64,000 nucleotides of DNA from Ancylothrix sp. D3o (GTDB lineage: Bacteria; Cyanobacteriota; Cyanobacteriia; Cyanobacteriales; Oscillatoriaceae). Every line of letters starts with the position of its first letter. The first letter of the stretch is position 1. The DNA is taken from the NCBI RefSeq assembly GCF_025370775.1, contig NZ_JAMXEX010000001.1, positions 496,001 to 560,000 on the forward strand, in the 5' to 3' direction. Below are positions 25,219 through 34,903 of the stretch, one piece after another. Position numbers and translations under genes: made by a program. The notes beneath the pieces were generated by a model that was not told the origin of the DNA, made no database searches, and saw only the letters and a list, made by a program, of their open reading frames with translations.

Positions 25219-26220
25219 CTAATTCCTAACCGTCTCCAAACTTCCCCTCCCCTCCAACAACTGCGTAACCGCATTCACAACCAACTGAGCAGAACCAACA
25301 AAAAAATCCCTATCCAAACTCTCCGGCTTATCCGAAAATTGATGATAATGTGGATTCCGTAAATTAGCAGTATCCGTCACCAAAACCGCCCCAATACCAT
25401 TTAACCAAAAAGGAGCATGATCACTCCGCAAAACATCAGGAATTAACGCCCCCTTCAAAGGCACCGGCAACCCAAAAACAGCAGGCAAACCACCCCCCTT
25501 AACTTCCTCAAAAACCCGCAAAAGCGGCAAATGTTCAGTATCACCAACCACCGCCAAAAAATCCCCCTTATTACTAACACCAGAAACCGGCAACCCCTGC
25601 GGCAACTTCTGACAACCAGCCACCCGACAAGCAAAACCAATCATATCCAAAACCACCACCCCCCGCACATCATCTAACCGCACATCCCCCCCATTAAACG
25701 CCAAACTCCCCAACAAACCCCTCTCCTCCGAATCAAAAAACACCACCCCCAAACCCCTCGCCGTCTCACTTTGTACCAAAAGGCGCGCCACCTCCAACAC
25801 CGTCGCCACCCCCGTCGAATTATCATCAGCCCCCGGAGACACCGGCACAGTATCATAATGCGCCCCCACCAAAATCACCCCCGCACTCGCATCCGTTCCC
25901 TGACGTTGCGCCCACACATTCACACCCCCCTCAAATTCCTGTAACTGCGGTTGCAATCCCAACTCACTTAACCTATTGATAATATATTCTTGCGCCCGTT
26001 GTCGGTCATTATTTGTATATCGCTGAAAATTCAACTCTTTAATGTGAGAAAACAACCGCTCAGAATCTACCTTTGGCCCTTGCACACGATATACCTGAGC
26101 AGAAGCCGGTTTATCCACAACCGCTATCTCCACCTCCTGAGAAAACCAAAACGAACCCATCAAAACCACCAAACACACCAGCAACCCCACCAACACCCAT
26201 CGCCTCATAACAAACCTCAT
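25219..26220 (-). CDS. M28 family zinc aminopeptidase, membrane-anchored
   Basis: Extracytoplasmic metallopeptidase. 333 residues from the ATG at 26220. A TTG at 26262 is in frame, but it lies inside the ftsH terminator hairpin, so I reject it. One N-terminal helix (WVLVGLLVCLVVLMGSFWF) is a signal or anchor. Zinc site: VGAHYDTVPVSPGADDNSTGV near residue 130 (His, Asp), DSEERGLLGS near 176 (Glu-Glu), then Asp in VLDMIGF near 205 and His in NPHYHQFSDKPESLD near 302. Substrate unknown. It lies 90 bases downstream of the ftsH stop. Confidence 0.88.
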   Translation of the reverse strand: MRFVMRRWVLVGLLVCLVVLMGSFWFSQEVEIAVVDKPASAQVYRVQGPKVDSERLFSHIKELNFQRYTNNDRQRAQEYIINRLSELGLQPQLQEFEGGVNVWAQRQGTDASAGVILVGAHYDTVPVSPGADDNSTGVATVLEVARLLVQSETARGLGVVFFDSEERGLLGSLAFNGGDVRLDDVRGVVVLDMIGFACRVAGCQKLPQGLPVSGVSNKGDFLAVVGDTEHLPLLRVFEEVKGGGLPAVFGLPVPLKGALIPDVLRSDHAPFWLNGIGAVLVTDTANLRNPHYHQFSDKPESLDRDFFVGSAQLVVNAVTQLLEGRGSLETVRN

Positions 26221-26244
26221 CCCTAGCCCCAAAAAACTGATCAA

Positions 26245-26273
26245 TAAAAAAGGGGATGTCAATTCATCCCCTT
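26245..26273 (-). terminator. Rho-independent terminator of ftsH
   Basis: On the minus strand: AAGGGGATG-AATTGA-CATCCCCTT followed by TTTTATT. A 9-base perfect stem with a U-tract, 38 bases after the ftsH stop. It uncouples ftsH from the peptidase gene. Confidence 0.88.
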
Positions 26274-26310
26274 ACCTTAATTTTGCTCAAAACTAGCAGC
26301 TAATGACCAA

Positions 26311-28197
26311 TTACAACTGAGGAACAAACTGCTCTTTTTCCGGCACCACAGTGTACTCAGCCACAATTTGCCGGAACTCCTCACCATCAATCGTTTCTTT
26401 TTCAATCAGCAAATCAACAAGCCGGTCAATCACCTCGCGGTTTTCCCGCATGATCCGCTTCGCATCCACATAACACTGCTCAACAATCGAACGAACAGCC
26501 ACATCAATCTGAGAAGCAATTTTCTCAGAATAATCAGACTTATTCATCCAATCCCGGCCCAAAAACACCTCACCTTGCTGGCTTTCCAGAGACAAAGGCC
26601 CAAGCTCAGACATCCCCAAACGAGTCACCATTTGGCGAGCCATTCCAGTCACCTGCTGCAAATCATTACCCGCGCCAGTCGTCACCTCAGAATCGCCAAA
26701 AACGATTTCCTCAGCAGCACGACCACCCAAAGCACCCGTAATACGAGCCTTCAATTGCGAACGAGAAACCAAACTCTGATCCTCACCAGGCATAAACCAA
26801 GTCAAACCACGAGCCTGTCCACGCGGCACCAAAGTCACCTTCTGCACCGGATCATGGTCTTTAATCAAAGTCCCAACAATCGCATGACCAATTTCGTGAT
26901 AAGCAATCAAACGCTTACTTTTGCCATCCACCAGCGGCGTACCTTCCATACCGGCAACCACACGGTCAACAGCATCATCAATCTCCAGCATCGTAATAGC
27001 ATCCTTGCGCCGGCGGGCCGTCAAAATCGCCGCCTCATTCAGCAAATTCGCCAAATCAGCACCCGAAAAACCAGGAGTCCGGCGAGCAATCGCATCCAGA
27101 GAAATATCGGGCCCTAACTTTTTATTACGAGCATGAACCCCCAAAATCTCCAACCGGCCCTTAATATCCGGCGTATCCACCATCACCTGCCGGTCAAACC
27201 GGCCCGGACGCAACAGCGCCGCATCCAAAACATCAGCCCGGTTAGTCGCAGCAATAATAATAATTCCGCTATTGCCCTCAAAACCATCCATCTCAGTCAA
27301 CAACTGGTTTAGAGTCTGCTCACGCTCATCATTACCACCACCAATACCGGCCCCACGCTGGCGACCCACCGCATCAATTTCATCAATAAAGATAATGCAA
27401 GGCGCATTTTCCTTAGCCTTCTTAAACAAATCACGGACGCGGGACGCACCCACACCCACAAACATCTCCACAAACTCAGAACCAGAAATGCTAAAGAACG
27501 GCACACCGGCCTCACCAGCAATCGCCTTAGCCAACAGAGTTTTACCAGTTCCCGGAGGGCCAACAAGCAAAACACCTTTAGGAATTTTTGCACCAACCGC
27601 CGTAAAGCGTTCCGGTTTCTTCAAGAAAGTAACAACCTCTTGCAGTTCTTCCTTAGCCTCATCAATACCGGCCACATCATCAAACAAAATGCCGGTTTTC
27701 GCTTCCATACTAAAACGAGCCCGCGACTTGCCAAAATTCATCGCTTGGCCAGGGCCACCCGGCACATTATTAGACCGGCGGAACAAGAAAAACAACCCCG
27801 CCATCAGCAACAGAGGGAAAACCAAATTCCCCAACAAACCCCAAACAGCGCCATCATTCCGCACAGGGTGAGTGTCAAAATCAATAGTAGACTCGCGCAG
27901 TCTCGTAATTAATTGAGGAGCATTCGCCGGCAAATCTACCCGCAAACGCTGCAACCGATTATCCAGATCCGGGTCAACCGCCTCCACAATCGCCGTGCGG
28001 CCACCCTCATACAGATCCACCCGCGTCACGCGGCCAGCATCCAGGTATTCCAAAAACCGGCCATAGCTCATCCGAACATTAGCAGCATTATTACCGGCTT
28101 CTACGGTCGCATTGGCAAAAACGCCTTGCCACACAAAAAACCCAATTACCAAAGCAGGCACAGCCCACAATAAACCAATTTTCCAGTCAAATTTCAT
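26311..28197 (-). CDS. ftsH: ATP-dependent zinc metalloprotease FtsH
   Basis: Membrane AAA+ protease; cyanobacterial members remove damaged photosystem II D1 protein and regulators. 628 residues, normal length. Membrane helices at about 7-27 and 118-139 bracket a periplasmic domain. Walker A GPPGTGKT at 213-220, Walker [12 protein letters not shown] near 268, the second region of homology [19 protein letters not shown] near 319, and the zinc motif HEIGH at 434-438. Cyanobacteria carry four FtsH proteins; I cannot say from sequence alone which this is. The long 5' region (to 29.4 kb) may carry its regulatory leader. Confidence 0.97.
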   Translation of the reverse strand: MKFDWKIGLLWAVPALVIGFFVWQGVFANATVEAGNNAANVRMSYGRFLEYLDAGRVTRVDLYEGGRTAIVEAVDPDLDNRLQRLRVDLPANAPQLITRLRESTIDFDTHPVRNDGAVWGLLGNLVFPLLLMAGLFFLFRRSNNVPGGPGQAMNFGKSRARFSMEAKTGILFDDVAGIDEAKEELQEVVTFLKKPERFTAVGAKIPKGVLLVGPPGTGKTLLAKAIAGEAGVPFFSISGSEFVEMFVGVGASRVRDLFKKAKENAPCIIFIDEIDAVGRQRGAGIGGGNDEREQTLNQLLTEMDGFEGNSGIIIIAATNRADVLDAALLRPGRFDRQVMVDTPDIKGRLEILGVHARNKKLGPDISLDAIARRTPGFSGADLANLLNEAAILTARRRKDAITMLEIDDAVDRVVAGMEGTPLVDGKSKRLIAYHEIGHAIVGTLIKDHDPVQKVTLVPRGQARGLTWFMPGEDQSLVSRSQLKARITGALGGRAAEEIVFGDSEVTTGAGNDLQQVTGMARQMVTRLGMSELGPLSLESQQGEVFLGRDWMNKSDYSEKIASQIDVAVRSIVEQCYVDAKRIMRENREVIDRLVDLLIEKETIDGEEFRQIVAEYTVVPEKEQFVPQL

Positions 28198-29474
28198 AGA
28201 TGGCCTCTAGTTATAGTTATCAGCATAGGCAAATACAGACACCTGCCTAAGCTTGCTGTTGTGTGGAGATACTTCTATCCCCTCTATCCTCTCTCCAAAA
28301 GCACTGGGGAATGCTTTTCGGCTGATGTGTTCACATCAGTAGGTTTTTAGATTCAGGCTGCAATGGCTTATCAATTCCTTTGATTATGGCAGCATTTGAT
28401 ATCGTGGCCCTTTGGGTTGCCCTTTGGCCCAGCCACTTGTTCAAGCCAAGCCGGCCAGCCTTATAGACAATAAGAATCACTTCTCCCTCAAATCTTAATT
28501 AAATTTAACGTAATTATCATAATTGAGGCAAGCCCGCAAAGCGAATCCAAAGCACCGCAAGTGTTTCAGCGCTTTAGATTGTTTTTTCCTTCCCTCAGTC
28601 TTGGGCCATCGGTTCCCTCTCTCCCCTTAACCCCACCTTCAGTCCGCCAGGCCAAAGCTTCTTATCCCAGTCCAGGTTGCCTTTCTGTTTTTCTCTGAAC
28701 CGGCCACCATCGTTATTATTTACTCGCTGTGAACTTGCATTTTTAATGTTTTTTACTCTCTTATAGAAAGACTTATTCCAGCCCCTCAGCACCTTTATTC
28801 TCAACCTGCAACTTTTAATTTGACCCCACAACCCTTTAAGTCCTTATCAATTTATTACTCTTCCTCAACTAACAAGCTGCCGTTCTCCACAGCTTATCTT
28901 TTTTCGCCAACTGAGCAAGGGGCCGGCTTCAACAAGAACGAGCAAAAAAAGCATAACTCCTAATTTTACAGCCCAACTCAACTACTTGTAAAAGTATTTT
29001 CGTAACGTTTTGCCTAGAAACACATAAAAAGGCTAAAAAATATCCTCTTCCTAAAAAATAATACGCCGGACTTATCAAAAAAAATCAATGGTAAGAATAA
29101 AGGACTCAAGGGACTATAGAAAAGCGGGGGCATCGCAGCAAAGAACCGCAAAAAATACTTATGGATTGAATTTAATATTTATTTTAAAATTGGTGCCACT
29201 AAGTCGCCCATAAATCCACTAAAGGCTGTAAGCTTACATTTAACGAAAACAAAAACAGGGCCAGAACTAAAATCAGAGCGTTGCACTGAAGATAGCTTGC
29301 CCTAACCAGAAAACATATTGCCGGGGGGCCAACGCCAAAAAAACCGCCCAAGCCCAACAGCAATAAAGTACCCAAAATGTAAACCATACCTATCACCAAC
29401 AAAGTTGATAGCGGTTCTACCAGCCATTCACCAAACCAAGGTAAATGCAAAAAGAATCGCTAAGAGGATTCCCT
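28198..29474. other. 1.3-kb gene-poor region between ftsH and the nrt/cmp-type operon
   Basis: Divergent promoter region. Two adjacent hairpins lie close to the ftsH start: AAAAGCA-CTGGGGAA-TGCTTTT (28297-28318) and CTGATGTG-TT-CACATCAG (28322-28339). Near 28538-28587 a stem AAAGCG/CGCTTT is followed by a T6 run and may be a terminator. By eye I found no perfect NtcA site (GTA-N8-TAC) and no clear CmpR site (TTA-N7/8-TAA). A possible small membrane-protein gene is at 29199-29450 on the minus strand. The rest holds nothing I can identify. Confidence 0.5.
29199..29450 (-). CDS. Possible small hydrophobic protein
   Basis: 83 codons on the strand opposite the transporter operon. The product is very hydrophobic, with two or three potential membrane helices (LLVIGMVYILGTLLLLGLGG; ALILVLALFLFSLNVSLQPL). 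Third-position use looks gene-like, but the ribosome site is weak and I recognise no family. It could be a real small membrane protein or a chance frame. Confidence 0.3.
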   Translation of the reverse strand: MHLPWFGEWLVEPLSTLLVIGMVYILGTLLLLGLGGFFGVGPPAICFLVRASYLQCNALILVLALFLFSLNVSLQPLVDLWAT

Positions 29475-30815
29475 ATGACTAAATTTTCCAGCGCAATTTC
29501 GAGACGTAAATTTCTATTCACCGCCGGTGCCACCGCAGCCAGTTCAGTTTTATTAAAAGGCTGTTTAGGGAACCCCCCAGAAAAAGCCGGTAGCAAAGTC
29601 GAACAAGTACAAGCTATTAATTTAAGCGCCGATCAACTTCCGGAAACAAAAACCGTCACCCTGGGAATAATCGGACAAACCGATGCAGCGCCTTTGATTA
29701 TAGCCAAAGAAAAAGGATTCTTTGCCAAATATGGAGTAAGCGACGCCCAATTACAAAAACAACCATCTTGGGCAGTTATTAGAGATAAACTCGAACTCGA
29801 AACAGCCGGTGGAGGCTTAGACGGTGCCCACGTTCTTACCCCCATCCCATATTTAATGTCCCTGGGAACGATCACCAAAGGCAACAAGAAAATCCCAATG
29901 ATCGTGCCAATGCGGATCAACATAGACGGACAAGGCATCACCGTATCCGACAGCCTCAAACCAACAGGAGTCAAACTCGACACCTCGGTAATGAAAGCAG
30001 AAGTCGAAAAAGCCAAAACAGCCGGGAAAAACCTACGCTTCGCCCACACCTTCAAAGGCGGCACAAGCGACATGATGCTGAGATACTGGTTAGCAGCCGG
30101 TGGAATCGACCCCGATACCGACGTCACCGTGCAAATCGTCCCCGGTTCGCAAATGGTACCAAACATGAAAACTGGCGACATCCAAGGATTCAGCGTTGGT
30201 GAACCCTGGCATAAACGCGCCATCAGCCAAAAAGTCGGCTACACCGCCGCCATCCAAGGCGAAATCTGGAAAGACCACGCCGAAAAAGCCCTCACCTTCC
30301 GTAAAGAGTGGGCAGAAAAAAATCCCAAAACCCTCAAAGCCATCCTCAAAGCCATCATGGAAGCCCAGCAATGGTGCGACAAAATGGAAAACCGGCAAGA
30401 AATGGCAGAAATAGTCGGACGTGACGAATACGCCAAAGTCCCCGTCAGCGACATCATCGACCGACTCAAAGGAAAAATCGACTACGGCGACGGACGGATT
30501 GTAGACAACAGTCCCTTCGTGATGCGTTTCTGGGACAAAGGCAACGCCTCCTACCCCTATCAAAGCCATGACTTGTGGTTCCTTGTTGAAAACCAACGCT
30601 GGGGACAACTACCCGCCGACCTAGACACCAAAAAACTGATCGCAGAAGTCAACGGCGAAAAATACTGGCGAGAAGCCGCCCAAGAAATGGGAGTCGCCGC
30701 CGCCGAAATTCCTTCGAGTCCCTCCAAAGGGCCAGAAAAATTCTTTGATGGCGTAGTCTTTGATCCAGAAAACCCCAAAGCCTACCTCGCAAGCCTCAAA
30801 ATTAAACGAGTCTAA
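29475..30815 (+). CDS. nrtA/cmpA: NrtA/CmpA-family substrate-binding lipoprotein (nitrate or bicarbonate)
   Basis: Periplasmic binding component of the nitrate/nitrite (Nrt) or bicarbonate (Cmp, BCT1) ABC importer. 446 residues from the ATG at 29475, with AAGAGG upstream. The N-terminus SRRKFLFTAGATAASSVLLKGC combines a Tat-like RR and a lipobox. Body motifs: APLIIAKEKGFFAKYGV near 75, ETAGGGLDGAHVLTPIPY near 115, LRYWLAAGGIDPDTDV near 203, GFSVGEPWHKRA near 240, and the C-terminal EKFFDGVVFDPENPKAYL. From memory, the GGT-SD and VGEPW segments look more like CmpA than the FPH and GDPWP of NrtA, and no nirA or narB is adjacent, so I lean to bicarbonate without being sure. Confidence 0.9.
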   Translation: MTKFSSAISRRKFLFTAGATAASSVLLKGCLGNPPEKAGSKVEQVQAINLSADQLPETKTVTLGIIGQTDAAPLIIAKEKGFFAKYGVSDAQLQKQPSWAVIRDKLELETAGGGLDGAHVLTPIPYLMSLGTITKGNKKIPMIVPMRINIDGQGITVSDSLKPTGVKLDTSVMKAEVEKAKTAGKNLRFAHTFKGGTSDMMLRYWLAAGGIDPDTDVTVQIVPGSQMVPNMKTGDIQGFSVGEPWHKRAISQKVGYTAAIQGEIWKDHAEKALTFRKEWAEKNPKTLKAILKAIMEAQQWCDKMENRQEMAEIVGRDEYAKVPVSDIIDRLKGKIDYGDGRIVDNSPFVMRFWDKGNASYPYQSHDLWFLVENQRWGQLPADLDTKKLIAEVNGEKYWREAAQEMGVAAAEIPSSPSKGPEKFFDGVVFDPENPKAYLASLKIKRV

Positions 30816-30820
30816 TGCCC

Positions 30821-30878
30821 TTTGTCATTTGTCCTTTGTTATTGGTTAAAGCACAGGCAAATGACAAATGACAAAAAG
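30821..30878. repeat. Heptamer repeats in inverted arrangement
   Basis: TTGTCATTTGTCCTTTG on the left and AAATGACAAATGACAAA on the right, separated by about 15 bases, form an inverted pair of the TCATTTG heptamer family between the first two transporter genes. Confidence 0.65.
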
Positions 30879-30922
30879 ACGAATCACAAACCACCGCTAA
30901 CAATTCTTGGAGAACCTAAAAA

Positions 30923-31765
30923 ATGACCGCAGATTACAAACGCAACGCCTCATCAAACCCCATCGAAAACTTTATTACCTCGATCAAAAAACAAGGCCCC
31001 AACATCTTACCCCCCCTGATTGCAATCATTAGTTGTCTATTGTTATGGCAACTTCTTACCATCAGCCCCGACTCCACATTGCCAGGGCCAATCAGAGTAT
31101 TTCAAGAAAGTTGGGATAAAATTTTCTACCCCTTCGCTTACCCCGACCGAGAAGGAACCGCCAAAGGCTTATTCTGGCAAATTTCCGCCAGCTTACAACG
31201 GGTTGCCATTGGTTACACCCTAGCGGGCATCGTTGGTGTCGCAGTCGGCATTTTAGTCGGCGTAAATAACCTTTTATTCCGTGCCTTTGACCCCATCTTC
31301 CAACTCTTGCGTACCATTCCCCCCCTTGCCTGGTTGCCCATCGCCCTCGCCGCCATTCAAAAATCGGAACCATCTGCAATTTACGTTATTTTCATTACCG
31401 CAGTTTGGCCGATTTTAATGAACACCATTGTCGGCGTACAACAAATTCCCCAAGACTATAAAAACGTCGCCCGCGTCTTACGCCTTTCTCAACAAAAATA
31501 TTTCGTCAAAGTCGTACTTCCCGCCGCAGTTCCCTACATCTTCACCGGCCTCAGAATTGGCATCGGTTTAGCATGGTTAGCCATCGTAGCAGCAGAAATG
31601 ATCACCGGCGGCGTAGGCATAGGATACTTCATGTTTGACGCCTACAACGTAGGCCGTACAAGCGATATCATAGTCGCCCTAGTTTGGGTCGGATTAGTCG
31701 GCTTAATACTTGACAGAATCATGGCAATCGTCGCCGACAAACTCATCCCCGGCGAAAAGAAATAA
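30923..31765 (+). CDS. nrtB/cmpB: Nitrate/bicarbonate-type ABC transporter permease (NrtB/CmpB family)
   Basis: Inner-membrane permease of the four-gene importer, expected to work as a dimer with the two ATPase subunits downstream. 280 residues. Membrane helices at about 33-52 (PPLIAIISCLLLWQLLTI), 97-117, 130-150, 155-175, 210-235 and 250-270. The BPD_transp_1 signature with the EAA-like loop is seen as QIPQDYKNVARVLRLSQQKYFVKVVLPAAVPYIFTGLR (about 172-209). GGAG lies upstream of the ATG. The pathway assignment follows the binding protein. Confidence 0.92.
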   Translation: MTADYKRNASSNPIENFITSIKKQGPNILPPLIAIISCLLLWQLLTISPDSTLPGPIRVFQESWDKIFYPFAYPDREGTAKGLFWQISASLQRVAIGYTLAGIVGVAVGILVGVNNLLFRAFDPIFQLLRTIPPLAWLPIALAAIQKSEPSAIYVIFITAVWPILMNTIVGVQQIPQDYKNVARVLRLSQQKYFVKVVLPAAVPYIFTGLRIGIGLAWLAIVAAEMITGGVGIGYFMFDAYNVGRTSDIIVALVWVGLVGLILDRIMAIVADKLIPGEKK

Positions 31766-31768
31766 AAC

Positions 31769-31804
31769 CATCTGCGTTCATCTGCGTTAATCTGCGGTTC
31801 AAAA
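31769..31804. repeat. Dispersed TCTGCG repeat (3 units)
   Basis: CATCTGCGTTCATCTGCG then TTAATCTGCGGTTCAAAAC, the same family as at 9635, placed within the transporter operon between the permease and ATPase genes. Confidence 0.7.
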
Positions 31805-31829
31805 CTCATTCAGCCCCAATCAAAAAACT

Positions 31830-33830
31830 ATGTCAGTTTTCGTAGCAGTAGACCAAATCGAAAAAGTATTTGACCTAGCCGGCGGCAACAAATACATAGC
31901 CCTCAAAGGCATCGACCTCCAAATCAAAAAAGGCGAATTCATCTCATTAATTGGACACTCCGGGTGCGGCAAATCAACCCTATTAAACATGATTGCCGGC
32001 CTCGACTTACCCACCGATGGAGTCGTCACCCTCGAATCCCAAAAAATCACCGGCCCCGGCCCCGACCGGATGGTAGTATTTCAAAACTACTCCCTACTTC
32101 CCTGGTTAAACGTCCGCGAAAATATCACCCTCGCCGTTGATGAAGTTCTCGGAAACCTCTCCAAAGAAGAAAGACGCAGCATCGTAGAACATCATATCGA
32201 CATGGTAGGTTTAAGACCCCACGCCGATAAACAACCAGGGATGCTTTCAGGGGGACAAAAACAGCGAGTTTCTATTGCTCGCGCCTTAGCAATTCGCCCA
32301 AAAGTGCTGTTATTAGATGAGCCTTTCGGCGCCTTAGATGCCTTAACTCGTGGCAACTTGCAAGAACAATTAATGAGAATTTGTGAGGAAAACGAAGTTA
32401 CAGCAGTTATGGTGACACACGATGTCGATGAAGCGGTATTATTATCCGACCGCATCGTGATGTTAACCAACGGGCCCGAATCAAAAATTGGCCAAATTTT
32501 AGATGTAGATATCCCACGCCCTCGCAAGCGTATGGAAGTAGTAGAACACCCAAGCTATTATCGCTTGCGGAGTGAAATGATTTACTTCCTTAACCAACAA
32601 AAACGTATCAAAAAATTGCGGGCGAAAAAAGCAGGCGCAATTGCCCGTCATGGCTTGGAAAAAGTTAATTTGGAAATTGGCTTTGTTCCCCTGTCTGCCT
32701 GTGCACCCCTTGCCATCGCCAAAGAAAAAGGTTTCTTTGCCAAACATGGTTTAGATGAAGTAACTTTAGTGCGGGAAACAAGCTGGCGCGGGATTGTTGA
32801 TGGCATCGCCGGCGGCTTTTTAGATGCTGCTCAAATGCCTTCAGGAATGCCGGTTTGGATGACATTAGGTGGCCACGAAAATCGCCCGGCGCCGGTGGTT
32901 TCTTCCCTGACAATGACTCGTAACGGCAACGCAATTACTCTTTGCAAACGCTTTTACGAACAAGGCATTTATGGATTGGCAGACTTTAAGAAAATGCTCT
33001 TAGAATCGCCAAATTTACAACACCGCATGGGGGTAGTTCATCCTTCCTCAATGCACAATTTATTGCTGCGTTATTGGTTAGCTGCCGGTGGAATTGACCC
33101 CGATCACGAAGTCCACCTCACCAACCTGCCACCGGCCCAAATGGTAGTAGACTTACAGGCCGGTAGTATCGATGGTTTCTGCGTAGGCGAACCCTGGAGC
33201 CTACGAGCCGCAATGGAAAATGTCGGTTTCACCGTAGCAACCGATCTGGAAATTTGGCCCGGCCACCCAGGAAAAGTATTAGGAGTAAGGGAAGATTGGG
33301 CAAATGCCTATCCTAATACGCACATCGCCTTAGTGAAATCACTCTTAGAGGCCGGTCAATATTGCGCCGATCATGCCAACGACGAAGAAGTGCGTCAAAT
33401 CGTCGCCAGTCGAGAATATCTCAGCACCAACGTCGATTATATTCAACTCGGCGACCCCTCCTCAGCCGCGTGCAGTTTAGACCAACCCATGCGAGAATAC
33501 GCCCATCATTTATTCTTTGGTGATGGTGTCAACCGGCCCTCTCGCACAGAACACCTCTGGCAAATGACCCAAATGGCTCGCTGGGGTGATGTTCCCTTCC
33601 CCCGCAACTGGTTAGAAATTCTCGAACGAGTTTGTCGGGTTAATGTCTTTAGCACCGCAGCCCGTGAATTAGGCGTGTTGGATATGAAATATAATCGGGG
33701 TACCATCCAACTTTTTGACGGGACAAAATTTGATGCTGAAGACCCAATCGGATATCTCAACAATTTGAAAATTAAACGCGATTTCAGCGTTGCCGAAGTT
33801 GTCATCGATTCCCGCCGGCCCGCTGCTTAA
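31830..33830 (+). CDS. nrtC/cmpC: ATPase/solute-binding fusion (NrtC/CmpC family)
   Basis: Cytoplasmic ATPase subunit with a fused regulatory domain. 666 residues. Residues 1-265 are an ABC ATPase: Walker A GHSGCGKST near 43, Q-loop VFQNYSLLPW near 85, signature LSGGQKQR near 140, and Walker B VLLLDEPFGALDA near 159. Residues about 280-650 resemble the binding protein itself (LEIGFVPLSACAPLAIAKEKGFFAKHGL; LLRYWLAAGGIDPDHEVHL; DGFCVGEPWSLRAAM), without a signal peptide. In NrtC this domain senses nitrogen status and inhibits transport. This fusion is diagnostic of the Nrt/Cmp transporters. Confidence 0.93.
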   Translation: MSVFVAVDQIEKVFDLAGGNKYIALKGIDLQIKKGEFISLIGHSGCGKSTLLNMIAGLDLPTDGVVTLESQKITGPGPDRMVVFQNYSLLPWLNVRENITLAVDEVLGNLSKEERRSIVEHHIDMVGLRPHADKQPGMLSGGQKQRVSIARALAIRPKVLLLDEPFGALDALTRGNLQEQLMRICEENEVTAVMVTHDVDEAVLLSDRIVMLTNGPESKIGQILDVDIPRPRKRMEVVEHPSYYRLRSEMIYFLNQQKRIKKLRAKKAGAIARHGLEKVNLEIGFVPLSACAPLAIAKEKGFFAKHGLDEVTLVRETSWRGIVDGIAGGFLDAAQMPSGMPVWMTLGGHENRPAPVVSSLTMTRNGNAITLCKRFYEQGIYGLADFKKMLLESPNLQHRMGVVHPSSMHNLLLRYWLAAGGIDPDHEVHLTNLPPAQMVVDLQAGSIDGFCVGEPWSLRAAMENVGFTVATDLEIWPGHPGKVLGVREDWANAYPNTHIALVKSLLEAGQYCADHANDEEVRQIVASREYLSTNVDYIQLGDPSSAACSLDQPMREYAHHLFFGDGVNRPSRTEHLWQMTQMARWGDVPFPRNWLEILERVCRVNVFSTAARELGVLDMKYNRGTIQLFDGTKFDAEDPIGYLNNLKIKRDFSVAEVVIDSRRPAA

Positions 33831-33836
33831 TTGATT

Positions 33837-33960
33837 CTTGGTCATTTGTCATTTTTGCCTAGTCAATTGTCTTTACTAATGTAGGGGCGCGACCAAGAGT
33901 AGCACAGGCTTCATGCCTGTATGCAAACCTCAACTTTTGACCAATGACCAACCACTAATC
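33837..33960. repeat. Mixed short repeats in the nrtC-nrtD spacer
   Basis: A heptamer run TGGTCATTTGTCATTT at 33839-33854, then a small hairpin ACAGGC-TTCAT-GCCTGT near 33904-33920 following TGTAGGGGCGCGACC, then TGACCAATGACCAACC. All are of intergenic repeat types seen elsewhere in the window. Confidence 0.6.
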
Positions 33961-33988
33961 AACCGTTCACCAACCATCACAAATAACC

Positions 33989-34846
33989 ATGCAATCTGTG
34001 AAAACTAACGCCACCTCTACTCAAACTGGTAAACAACCCCAAAAAGCTCCTCCCAACCGGCAGCCTTATCTAATTGTTGATAACGTCACCAAAGTTTATA
34101 AAACTCCCAAGGGGCCATTTACCGTACTTGATGGAGTCAATTTGACAGTCAATGAAGGTGAATTTATCTGTGTGATTGGTCACTCTGGTTGTGGCAAATC
34201 TACCCTTTTAAATATGGTGTCTGGTTTTTCTACCCCCACCACCGGCCAAGTACGTTTAGAGGGTCAACCCATCGGCGAACCAGGCCCAGATCGCATGGTA
34301 GTATTTCAAAACTATGCGCTTCTACCTTGGTTGACAGCTTATGAAAATATTTACCTGGCAATTGATGCCGTTAACCCCAATAAATCAGAAGCAGAAAAAA
34401 GAGAAATTACTCAAAAACACTTGGCAATGGTTGGCTTAACCGAAGCCGCCCATAAAAAACCAAGTCAAATTTCTGGGGGGATGAAACAGCGGGTTTCAAT
34501 TGCTCGCGCTTTAGCAATTGCACCAAAAGTCTTAATTTTGGATGAACCCTTTGGCGCGCTGGATGCTATTACCAAAGAAGAACTACAAGAAGAATTACTC
34601 AAAATTTGGAACGACAACCGCGCCACCGTTTTGATGATTACTCACGATATTGATGAAGCCCTATTTTTGGCTGACAAATTAGTGATGATGACCAACGGGC
34701 CGGCGGCGAAAATCGGCGAAATTTTAGAAATTCCTTTCCCCCGTCCCCGCGACCGCGCCCGGATCATGGAAGACCCCACATATTACAAACTGCGGAACTA
34801 TGCCTTAGACTTCTTATATCATCGTTTTGCCCACGATGACGATTAA
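33989..34846 (+). CDS. nrtD/cmpD: ABC transporter ATPase (NrtD/CmpD family)
   Basis: Second ATPase of the importer, pairing with the NrtC-like fusion. 285 residues. Walker A GHSGCGKST near residue 65, Q-loop VFQNYALLPW near 107, signature ISGGMKQR near 165, Walker B VLILDEPFGALDA near 183, and H-loop MITHDIDEA near 215. The N-terminal 25 residues are a variable Thr/Gln/Pro-rich tail. The gene ends 11 bases before a 12-base-stem hairpin, the likely end of the operon. Confidence 0.93.
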   Translation: MQSVKTNATSTQTGKQPQKAPPNRQPYLIVDNVTKVYKTPKGPFTVLDGVNLTVNEGEFICVIGHSGCGKSTLLNMVSGFSTPTTGQVRLEGQPIGEPGPDRMVVFQNYALLPWLTAYENIYLAIDAVNPNKSEAEKREITQKHLAMVGLTEAAHKKPSQISGGMKQRVSIARALAIAPKVLILDEPFGALDAITKEELQEELLKIWNDNRATVLMITHDIDEALFLADKLVMMTNGPAAKIGEILEIPFPRPRDRARIMEDPTYYKLRNYALDFLYHRFAHDDD

Positions 34847-34856
34847 TAAGCTTTTA

Positions 34857-34890
34857 GGTATGCCCACCGATATTTGTTGGTGGGCATACC
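34857..34890. terminator. Strong hairpin after the nrtD/cmpD-like gene
   Basis: GGTATGCCCACC-GATATTTGTT-GGTGGGCATACC: a perfect 12-base stem with a 10-base loop. No T run follows, so it may be a Rho-type or mRNA-stabilising hairpin rather than a classical terminator. Confidence 0.6.
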
Positions 34891-34903
34891 AAAAGTCTCG
34901 AAT

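Noticed and set aside
26368-28173. Several long plus-strand frames of 70-250 codons
   Set aside because: Antisense to ftsH; the composition (Arg/His/Thr/Ile-rich) is what the reverse of a coding gene gives.
28595-28831. 78-codon minus-strand frame upstream of ftsH
   Set aside because: No ribosome site, charged low-complexity product, no recognisable family.
29041-29474. NtcA (GTA-N8-TAC) or CmpR (TTA-N7/8-TAA) operator for the transporter operon
   Set aside because: Only partial matches with wrong spacing were found by eye, so no site is called.
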